Positions 54,673 through 64,000 of a DNA stretch of 64,000 bases are shown in pieces (within the stretch, counting starts at the first letter, position 1; each line of letters opens with the position of its first letter). Where the stretch lies: the NCBI GenBank assembly GCA_000310025.1, contig FN649734.1, positions 5,541,349 through 5,605,348 on the forward strand, written 5' to 3'. This DNA is from Ectocarpus siliculosus (taxonomy: Eukaryota > Sar > Phaeophyceae > Ectocarpales > Ectocarpaceae). Below the pieces are notes generated by a model. It ran no database searches and was not told where the DNA came from. It saw only the letters and a program-made list of their open reading frames with translations. The translations under genes and the position numbers were made by a program.

Positions 54673-55998
54673 AAAAACTCCGTTCCAAATGGTAGTAACA
54701 CCTTAAAATATCGACACCGACATTTTCCTCTTGGGGTAGATGTCTGTCTGCTTACAAGGACGGCCGGTGGAAACCCCCGAACCTGTTTCCCCGCACGTGC
54801 ACCTCCCTGGCACAGTCCAACAATAGCAGCAGTTAATATTGCGATTTCGTGCGAGCTCCGCATACCTCTACCTTATCACGCATTTTCATAGATATCTTCA
54901 GAAATTTTCAAGCCTCTCACCACGTCACAATGCGCTTTCCAGGTAGGTACGACGGATAAGTGTAGACATATCCCGTACGAACACGTATGTAGCACGAACA
55001 CAAGAATGAATACAGTGTCAAACTTGCGTAGTAACACCTTGTACCAGTGACTTCAAGTCAACCTTGTACTCCGCCCCCAACCCGCCCCCAGTCTCCTTGC
55101 TCCTAAAGAGTACCATGCTACGGCAATAGAGTCGGTGCACTCTTTTACCATGCGAGGGTGGAAGCCGGACGATCGTGAAAGTCCCTACGAACGTATGTCT
55201 TTTGCTACACCAAGTATATAGGTACCGCGGTAGTCTACCTTTTCTCATCTACATAGCTCAACGACAAGAAGTTTTCCATAAAACACGGCCTTGCCGGGTG
55301 TGAAGGCATGCAGTCCAGCGAAAACGTGACCCGGTTGTTGATTCTACGGCCACGCTGGTTGTCGGCCACCACTATTCCTGAGCTATTCTTTTGACCATGC
55401 GATGAAACAACGGCTGCATGTACAATCCGACTGAACAGGAAGTGCCCCTCGCTTTCGGCACCGTATCTCCTTGGTAATCGGAGCTGATGCGGCATGTGTC
55501 TCTTATCGACAAGCTTGGTTTCGGGTAAATTCTTATGCCAATGTACAATTCAACGGTTTCTAGACGTGTTTCACATACAACGAGATCAGCCAAGTTCATT
55601 CCCCTCCCAACTAATGGAGCGAAAAAGATTTGGCACATCCTGTTTTCTCCGCTCTTACTGCCGTGTCAACAATCTTTCGGTTTGAATGCGAACAACATAG
55701 ACTAGTCCCAGCTCCAACACCCGGGCCACCTTATGAAGCTCACACAAAGGGCAACGTGCCGCCTTCGATCCCGACACACCAAAGATGGACATACGCATGA
55801 GAGATGTACGATCAGGTGGGACTTACTATCGATGCCGATGGTAACCTTTGTTCCGTGCAAACAGATCGTTTCGTGCGTCTACCACATTTTCGACCATCTC
55901 CCTGACGTTGTCAGAGGGGTCTTCGCATTGCGGTGCCTTCACCGCCACCCATTCTGACGCCAAGCGAGGAGATATCGCGATTACTTGGGGATATGACA
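54673..55998. other. No gene seen; 3' flank of the WSC gene
   Basis: Only short frames are present. The part adjoining 55,998 would hold the 3' untranslated region of the WSC/VWD gene; no clear polyadenylation signal was fixed. Confidence 0.4.
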
Positions 55999-58900
55999 CT
56001 ACGAATAGGAGTACACGCTCATGGCGTAGAATCCTCCGCACACTTGGTCGGAATCGCCCGGACACTCGTAGTTGCAGGCACTTGACTCCCCGTGCTCCAA
56101 GAGGTCGGTTGAGCTCCCGCCGCAGAAGCACTGTTGGAGTCGATTCATGGCCGACAGACATGACGACAACGCGAAATGCAAACATTTGGGTGTTGCTACT
56201 TGTTGTGTCATCTCCAGCGCGCATGTTTGCTGAATGGCTCTCTTAACTAGTGCTGGTACTGCTGTTTCCTGTTGTTGGATTATTCATTTAAAGAGCGTCT
56301 TTCGATAATGGGAATTAACGTACATGGGGGAGGTGGGAAAGTTCGGCGACCGGCCAGACCGGGATGGGTTCAAGGTCACCAGCGTTTGAAACATTTTTGC
56401 ATCGTCTGCATGGAATGGCTACCCGTTTTGGTGGATACAGGAAATTAGACCTTAGCTTGTGAAACCACACGACTAAAACCTTCCATCACGATCTGTAGAA
56501 ACACCAACTTGATTCTTGCCGTAGATGTATCACAAGGAACCGCCTCTCACCTCCCTCCCGTACTGCATGCCGAAGAATGTGTTTCCGGTGCACTCCGCCT
56601 CGCACATCTGCAAACCCAACCGATATCCAAGCCATCACACCAGGGGGAAGAGCAGAAAATGTTATGAACATCGACAAGGAATATCTCACTGCTGAGACTT
56701 CAACACCAGCTGTTTGACATCGGAACAGCGTTGAGTTTACCCACAAACGAGGTAGGCGCGTGCTTCTGTCGAGCCCTTGGCACACCAGAACCACTCCTCC
56801 GCACCTCCTTGGTCATAGAAGAACTGTCCGTCAGCGCGAGTTCCATGATGCGGGCGTCCGACTCATCCTGATAGCACCCGACAAACGATGATGTGGGAGT
56901 GCTCTCATCCGTGTAGCGGTAGACGTTGGCGGCGTCGAACCCGCCACACGTTTGGTCAGCGTCCCCTGCGCAGGCGTAGGTGCAGTCGGTGGACTCCCCG
57001 TGCAAAGCGTACTCCACACCAGCCGAACCACACCAGCACTGTGTATTGTAAAATCAGGTGTAGGGACGACAGGGCGTGACGTTTGGTCGAGGCGCGAAAA
57101 GCTCGGCCATACCGGCAGTCGAACGGGTAAAACCTCGGAATCCCAATGCTCGTAGGAAGGGTTAAGTGAAGGATTTCGGAAAATCATTCATCGCGTTATG
57201 TTTGGGAATATTGTAGTAAGCAAGATGTATTTTGTGTTGGATCGGGTTACGATTGTCACCCCAGCCGCTTTCGTCAGCAATTCTGCAATATACAAAACGC
57301 TGATATAAACGCCAAATATTACTATGCGGTGGTCACATAAACTTAACGACGGTGCAGTCTCAAAATATGATACAAGTTGGTATGTAGTGGGGTTAGGGTT
57401 ATAGCCCTAAGGCGAGGAAAATATGGTTGTTTACGAAACTGCCATCTACCTTAACTCACCTCTCGCCCGTACTGCGTGGCGAAGTAGGTGTTTCCGAGGC
57501 ATGTTTGCTCGCACAGCTGTTATTAGACATGTCATCGAAGAAAACGACAGGGAGAAAAGACAAAGGGAGCATGAACCAAACCTGAAACAGGATGGAGCGT
57601 GTACTATGTAACTTGACGTACTCGGACACGTTTCGAGGTGAACTCTCTCAAGTGCATCAAATGAAACGTATTCGTTAGGAGTTCATGCTGGAGCAAAAAT
57701 GGAGACGAGACAGTTCATCCTTTGGCCATTCAGTACGTTAGTTGCAACGCTTCAACGAAACCGATCGTCTGGGGGACCCGTGCAGGGGATTGTTTGGTGT
57801 TTTTTACGGCGACTGATACATGGCCAACAACGGTAGATGTACGAGCGGACGGGTGTGAACGAAACGTGTCACCCACAACGCTGTTACCGCATGTTGGGAT
57901 CATTTTGAAGAAACCAATTCCAACCATGCCACATTGCGAGATAGGCCTCACAACCATGAAATACCCCCTGTTCATCTGCGGCAAGGTGTTTTTGGGCGTA
58001 CCTGTAGGTGCTGTCCACCCCCCAACGAACCAAACATATTTCAGCCATGGAGGGAATGGAAGCCAAAACAATATCCATGAATGATATCATCACCTCGGTT
58101 GTCATGGAGTAGTCGGAAAGAGCGAGATCGTCCATGATACGGTCTTCGCGGTCGTCCTCGTAGCACCCAAGTGCTAGAGGGCCTGTTGCCGCGGGGCTTG
58201 GAGTGGGATTGGGAGTGCTCTCATCCGTGTAGCGGTAGACGTTGGCGGCGTAGAACCCGCCGCATGCTTGGTCAGCGTTCCCGGCGCAGGCGTAGCTGCA
58301 GTCGGTGGACTCCCCGTGCAAAGCATAGTCCACATCAGCCGAACCACACCAGCACTGCGTGTGTTTGTTTCAGGTAGAGGTAACACAGACAACCGGGCGG
58401 GATGCGGGGTTTTGGCCAAGAATGCGTTTGGCAGAGGCAACAAACACATGTCGTTTTCGGTAGTGACGAACAAAGCTTGACCATATCATACGACCAGGAC
58501 GACGGGCAGCCGTTCGTCTCACCCCTGAGGAACACCTGCCTCAGAGCAGTTTACAGTGCTCTTGCCATGCAATACATGCTGCTTAACGTCATAGTTGTCG
58601 TCGTCGTCGTCGTTGCTAGTTTATCCACATCGGCAACAATTCTGGGCCCCGCTCGGGCGTCTCTTGGTGTGCGTACCATGCCTTTCGGTCGACACACAGA
58701 CATTCGCCAACGTACGGAGGACTGCCAAACGTCCAACTCGACCTTCGCGGTCAGTTCTTCAAACGGCTTGCAATAGATATGGTATGAGCGTCTGCTTGAC
58801 CTCGGTGTGTACATGTTGAACGCAATTCGGCCATATCGCAGGGAGGCGAAGTTCTGACTTCACGCATCCAAAATGGATTCGATGTGCGTACGAAAAAGGT

Positions 58901-59984
58901 TCGCTACACAAAATATTTCGTTTGAACCGTTGGTAGGCCCGCGCTCTTTGCTATTCACCCGAACTCACCTCTCGCCCGTACTGGGTGGCGAAGTAGGTGC
59001 TTCCGAGGCATGCCAGCTCGCACAGCTGATGTCAGAACCACGTAACGGCACAATACGGCAGGGACGGGACGGAACCGCGGCAAACAAACACAGGGACGTG
59101 CATTTTCAGCACGACGCAGAGAGAAAGACATTAGTCAATGGCATGGCTACAGAACAGGGTTCACACCGCTCTCAACTACTAGAGGCGCACAATGTACATT
59201 GCAGGAGCGTAGTCCTTGCTTTTGTGGTAGACACTCAGTACGTTGGTCATATTGTAATAGGCACACAACATCATGATGGTAACACATAAGGAGACTGCTT
59301 GCTCCCATGAAATGAAATCCCCAACGTGGCCGGCCTTCTACGTCGCACGTAGGGGCATGCATGAGTGATCACCATGAAGATAGGGCGCTTGCTTTCTGCG
59401 TAGGGTGACCGGTGGCCAGAACCTGAAAATGTATCCAGTTCAGCAAGAACATCAGTTAACCCTCGCGTGCTTGGCACGATATCTTTCCATCAGCCAGGGA
59501 GAGAGTTCCGGAGGTTCGAGCGGGGACGTTGTGGTTGTTGTTGCTGTTGTTAGTGTTGTGGTCTTCAGGTTAAGAGCCGTCCCGATCTGTGATGACGTTG
59601 AAATCCCCACAAGCATGCCTCTGTGTCTCTCCGTCTCTAAAAAAACAGTAACACTGCGATAAGTTTGTCAAAACGATTTAGTCACCTCGGTTGTCATGGA
59701 GCCGTCGGAAAGAGCGAGATCGTCCAGGATACGGTCTTCGCGGTCGTCCTCGTAGCACCCGAGCGAATCGGGGCTAGAGCCCGTCGTAGGTGATGAGCCA
59801 GGAGTAGGGCTGGGAGTGGGAGGTTGTGTGCGCCATTCGACGGGGCTGGGAGTGGGAGCTGCTTCATCCATAACTGGAGTGGGGCTGGGAGTGGGAGCTG
59901 CTTCATCCATAACTGGAGTGGGGCTGGGCGTGGGGTTGGGAGTAGGAGGCTCTTCAACCACAGTGGGGCTGGGCGTCGAAACCG
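55999..59984 (-). CDS. Pro/Thr stalk and three WSC domains (seven exons)
   Basis: The stalk (59,984-59,780) contains two copies of a 42-bp unit giving 'PTPVMDEAAPTPS'. Each WSC domain is then coded in the same three-part way: a first piece beginning G-C-Y-x-D at the end of one exon ('LGCYEDDREDRILDDLALSD'), a 57-bp mini-exon of 19 codons ('CELACLGSTYFATQYGRE' in WSC1), and a third piece beginning C-W/F-C-G and ending C-G-G-F ('CAGNADQACGGFYAANVYRY'). All introns inside and between the WSC domains are phase 0. WSC3 is the most diverged and ends the protein 12 residues after CGGF. Confidence 0.85.
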
Positions 59985-60547
59985 CTTCATAAAGATTGGA
60001 CGGTGGACAACGGGTCGGCAAGGGTGGGAGGGAAAATATATATTCGAACGCGGCCACTGTTTACATTATAGCAGAAAATGGCAGTTGCTGGACGATCATA
60101 ACGGCTTAACACACATGGGCAAATCGACGTTCCAATTCAGACTTAGTTATTTCTACGTCTTGCAGCCATGCAGTGTAGTCTAACCCATCAAGTAACCCAT
60201 CAAGCTGCCAATCTATGAAATATTTTGATACGAAGTCCCATGTATCAGTCGTGTGTACACTACATGGGCAACTCGATCCTGAAATTCTCTTGTCCAGCAA
60301 GCATTTTCTACTGTATCGTACCGGGCGGGGCTTTGGCTTAAACCGCTCGTGAACAGATCGTCTTTCATTGTTACCGGACGTGGTACAAGACACATCTATG
60401 GTGACCTAACACGTTACCTTCACAGACGACGGCGCCCCTGCCGGAGGTTTCTCCGTCTGGGCAGTCGGTGCACGGAGACAAGCCGTCGCTGCTAAAGGCG
60501 TTTTCTTCGCACACGTCTGTTGGGATTGTGTTGAAGCGACCGAGAGA

Positions 60548-60594
<47 letters not shown>

Positions 60595-63500
60595 GACCTT
60601 GGCGTACATAGGGGCACGAGGCGCGTGTGAAGGGACAGTGTACGTCCATGTCGGCGGCCTATCATAGAAAAATAATGACAGAAAAAAATCAACTTTTGCT
60701 CACCACCGCCAGCTGCTTGAACCTCAGTCTCGAACTCTTCGCCGGCTTCAAGGGTGGCAGCTCCCACATCCAAGCCCACGACGATCGCGTCGAAGATGCA
60801 CTCGGTGTTATCGCCACACAGCTGTTCGAAACCGGGGGGTGGGGGGGGGAAGAGCCGCCGGTGAGGAGCAATAGCAGTAGACGATCGACCTCGGATGGAT
60901 GGAGCCGGGTTCGCCCCACAATAATAACCCATTGAGAATAATGTGAAGCGAAGAGCACATCGTACTCGCTATGACATAGCGCCGGGGTTCATTATCTTTG
61001 AGCAGCAAGGCAACTCTAGGCTTTGGAGGCGGTGGGTGTTTGACTTGCCGATCACTGTCTATGCGGAAACGTCACAGGCAACAAAGGGTCTGATGTCGAC
61101 TACCACCCACAGAAGAAAGGGCCGAACCCCAACTCCATGTTGTTCGCGCGACGTTGGAACGTGGGGTGTGGTTCCTACAGTGGAGACTCGCCGTTTCCAA
61201 CGACGAACCCCCTCACCTACATGTAGAGAACACACAACAAACGACACCAGACAGCAGGTGCGGGTGATCCATCGACCGAGTTCGGGACCAAGCTCAGAAC
61301 AACATACAATTCCATTTCCAGGCAGCGTTGGGGCTGAGCTTTGCACTGCGCTTGGTCAAAGTATCATCCGAAAAGTGTTGTGCGTACCTCTTCCACATCG
61401 GTAGGGATGACATCTGGGATCACTGGCGCGACGTAATCGCTGGTTTGCAAGCGGCGTGAACGGAGGCGCGAGGATGTTGTAAGCAGGCTCTCTTCCGCTT
61501 CCCAGTTGGATGTGCAGTAGTTGTACCCTTCGGCGACAGACGCCGATCCCGCATCAATCGTCTCGCCTGAGGAGTCCTGCGGTGAGAGGAGAACCAAGTA
61601 CAGTGGTCTACATTGACAAGGGACTGTGTAGGAGGGTGCCTCGAAGCATTCAGGAAACACATCAGAGAGCGACAACATATGAATAGTATACCACTGATGT
61701 TTGATCGGAGTTTTTGCCCAAAACGTTCGGTCTCTTGACAACAGAGATAGACAATGCCAGAGCTAAGTGAGAGGAAAACGTTTCTCGCGGAAAGGCCTCG
61801 TGGAGATCCATATTTTGAAGCAGAGTTTGTATGGATACCTAAAGCAGCCAAAGCGCTTGTGCACGCAAATACGAAATCTAGTGGACCTATGTATGCAGGG
61901 TGCAGCACAAACTGCAGTATCTAAGTTGCGGATAAGCAAGGTACCGGTGACCGGTATCTAGTGACTGACTACTGCGGGTACGTCTCAGCAACGACAGCAG
62001 TGGTCGACAATGGAGACGGCGAAACCTCAATCGGCAGGTTCAGAGCCAAACCGTTACACAACAAAAACACAGACAATCATGAACTGACGTCGGTGCAGTG
62101 AGCAGCCCCTAACGTGCCCTGCATGTGCGCTGTCCATCCGTTCTGGATCCACCAAACCTTCACAGAAGTCGGTGCACTCTTGCGTTGAGACGATCGCTTT
62201 GTGCGACATCCGGGCGGCATGGTGGATGATTCTGCAGCCAATCCAATACAGCAAAGAACGAACGTCGTCGCCACAGACTCACCGCGAAACATTTGCGCTG
62301 TTTGAAATATCCCCACCCACTCCCGCCAACCAAACGTGACTATTCACCGACCGACGCTGTTCTCACCGTCCAATCGTCGGCCCTGTTGCCGTTGTTGGTG
62401 CCGAGAACGCCGACCGTGGGCATGTCGAGTGGCGCGTACACGTAGACACCCCCGATGTAGTTCGGGTCCGTGAACCAGCGCCTGGCATTAACCTGCAACC
62501 CCGACGGAAACAGCATGTCCACGTTTTGGTCCGTGACTGTGAGGGCTACCCCCGTCATGGTTGCCGGCAAGTCGTCTCCTTCGTCGTACGCATACGCTTC
62601 TCCGTCGATCAAGATGGTGCGCTCGCCATCGCTCACGGTGACCTCGATCACCGAGGAGCCGCCCTCGGTTGCGGCCACGCCGGTGGTGAAAGAGGCATCG
62701 GGGCTGACGAGCGGCTCAAACCGCGCGTGCACCACGGCTCCCGTGTCCGCCGACTCGAGCAGCACGAAGTCCCCATCCCCATGGCAGTCGTAGTAGAGAC
62801 CGTCGAACGTCTGGCAGTGCGGGTCACCGTGGCAGTAGGCGCCTGTTATGCAGCAGCATGAGTGATATGAGCAGGGGGCACGTGAGCGTAGGTTAAGAGG
62901 GGATCAACGGGATTGTGCATGCGGAGATTCTCTCTGGGGAAACGTGGAAGTGTCATGATATGATGTGCGCGTCAGACCGAAATCAGTTCTTCCTACGTAC
63001 GTGCTTGCATCTTCGGCATACCAACAGAAAATGCGCTGGTTAGTAAATCTACCCAACCACCCCAGCTGGAAAACCTGGAGTGCGCATCTCGTAGCTGAAG
63101 TCATACGACCGGACTTTGTTCTCTCACGGCATACTTTAGGGTTAGGTTTCGAATTTGAGAGGCATTTCGAAAATTCTGAGTATACACATTTCGATAAAGC
63201 AGTTGAAGAGGGCTGCCGTCTACCCATACTCATCAATATTGCAAGCACCGCAGAAGGAACTTAGTGGGAAATACATCACAGCCTAATGTACTGCATGACC
63301 TTCCTCATGTTTGGTCCCGGCTGGTGCATCCGCACACATTTTACGCCCAAGTGTATCGACTCTGGCGCCCAGAATAGATGTGATGATACACAGCGCATTT
63401 TAGCTTAGCTTGCTTGTGGTTCTCCCTTCTCGTGGTTACAACTGCTCTAGGCATTGCTGTTGAAGAACAGCGTCGGCAGGAGCTCTGCAGACAAAACGAT

Positions 63501-64000
63501 CCGAAGCGTTGATTGACATCATGTGCATGTACACGACAGTCTGAGTATCGGCCGACACTGCGGCCTACCAAGTCTACTGCATGACAATACATTCATCACT
63601 GACTCACCACGCATGGTCGGGGCAGGGGTGGGGGCAGGGGTGGCGTCGGTCACAGGCGTTGGCGCGACCGGGCTAGGAGTGGCTGCCAGGACAGGAGAAA
63701 CGCGAAATACACGCGCATGTCAAGTTGAGGTAGGAAAGCATCGGGCTGCCGTAGCTTTTGATCTTGCATTGAAATGCTTTCGGCTTCAGGAAACACGCAC
63801 AGACGGTGAAGTATTCTAAAGCACAAAAGTTTACAGGGTTCCAGTGGAACGAAGGCATGAGGGGCGAGCAATTCTTTCCGAACGGCAATGCTGTAGTTGG
63901 CACAACCTCTTCAACCGTACTCACAACATATCCCGGTGTCAGTCTCATCGATGTTAGGATCTTCAAAGCCGGAGAGGTCGATGATGTTTTGCTCGTCGTC
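55999..64000 (-). CDS. VWD- and triple-WSC-domain extracellular protein, 3' part
   Basis: A multi-exon gene that runs off the right edge. Exons read from GT-AG sites are: 63,925-64,000 (partial), 63,608-63,682, 62,367-62,842, 61,388-61,576, 60,704-60,821, 60,418-60,516, 59,686-59,984, 58,969-59,025, 58,094-58,354, 57,460-57,516, 56,805-57,038, 56,551-56,607 and 55,999-56,130. All neighbouring phases agree, and the frame is open throughout to a TAG at 55,999-56,001. Order: acidic segment, Pro/Thr linker, VWD, Cys-rich modules, a Pro/Thr stalk with repeats, then WSC1, WSC2 and WSC3. WSC domains bind cell-wall glycans and VWD supports extracellular assembly, so a wall or adhesion role is likely. 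There is no membrane anchor at the C-terminus. The N-terminus is outside the window. Confidence 0.85.
60418..61576 (-). CDS. Cys-containing modules after the VWD domain (three exons)
   Basis: Exon 61,388-61,576 completes the VWD tail and adds an Arg-rich linker. Exon 60,704-60,821 reads 'LCGDNTECIFDAIVVG', the C-x(5)-C-x-F/Y-D segment that follows VWD in several metazoan proteins. Exon 60,418-60,516 ('FSSDGLSPCTDCPDGETSG') is a small TNFR/ephrin-receptor-like Cys-rich repeat. The last two are joined by phase-1 introns. A (GA)n microsatellite occupies 60,540-60,592 in the intron next to the last exon. Confidence 0.7.
62367..62842 (-). CDS. VWD-domain exon of the WSC gene
   Basis: This single 476-bp exon holds nearly the whole von Willebrand factor type D domain. 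It starts with 'CHGDPHCQTFDG', the family's G-D-P-H-x-x-T-F-D-G signature, continues through 'CHGDGDFVLLESADTG' and beta-rich sequence ('VIEVTVSDGERTILIDG'), and ends with 'GVLGTNNGNRADDWT', the G-L-x-G-x-x-x-G/N-x-x-x-D-D signature. In this domain the D and N residues of the last motif usually help bind calcium. The acceptor is CATAACAG at 62,843 and the donor GTGAGAAC at 62,366. Confidence 0.85.

Noticed and set aside
61767-61960. Possible copia-type reverse-transcriptase scrap ('LKQSLYGYLKQPKRL')
   Set aside because: Only about 15 residues resemble the motif, within an intron of the WSC gene; too little to call an element.

Overview
The window reads as nuclear DNA of a brown alga, most like Ectocarpus. 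This is inferred from a WSC/VWD extracellular gene split by GT-AG introns, interstitial TTAGGG tracts, GC-rich coding sequence and abundant private repeats. No prokaryotic gene order, rRNA or convincing tRNA was found. Three assembly gaps (runs of N) lie at 20,705-20,769, 33,739-33,899 and 48,017-48,116.

Layout, left to right. 1-4,195 is repeat-rich and holds no supportable gene: one copy of a paired-hairpin repeat (1,092-1,174) and an array of the palindrome CCTCTAGAGG (2,223-2,945). 4,199-4,957 (minus) is the decayed end of a C5-cytosine DNA methyltransferase-like gene. About 5,080-20,500 is an AT-richer, intron-poor, gene-dense block that I read as a broken endogenous nucleocytovirus (giant-virus kin). 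It is supported by a late transcription factor 3 (VLTF3) relic and a SWIB-domain gene; its other frames are unrecognised. 20,590-24,170 holds a second palindrome array and a ~600-bp near-identical duplication. 24,824-35,294 (minus) is a long locus with an OTU peptidase-like start, glycine-rich linkers, a zinc-cluster-like segment and a C-terminal block resembling KDZ (Kyakuja-Dileera-Zisupton) transposases, probably a DNA transposon or its relic. 35,300-55,990 is mostly repeats: several more palindrome arrays, tandem repeats, a three-copy repeat family, two interstitial telomere tracts, an OTU fragment and a LINE reverse-transcriptase fragment.

55,999-64,000 (minus) is the best gene of the window. 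It is the 3' part of a multi-exon secreted or surface protein with a VWD domain, a cysteine-rich module, a Pro/Thr stalk and three WSC domains. Its exons and intron phases can be read directly and fit each other without a gap.

The most unusual signal is not a gene. At least seven places carry arrays of a short perfect or near-perfect palindrome, each place (except one pair) using its own word, and several words share a CC(A/G)(T/C)GG core. One array lies inside the virus fossil and two sit next to telomere-like tracts. I know of no described element class that explains this set.
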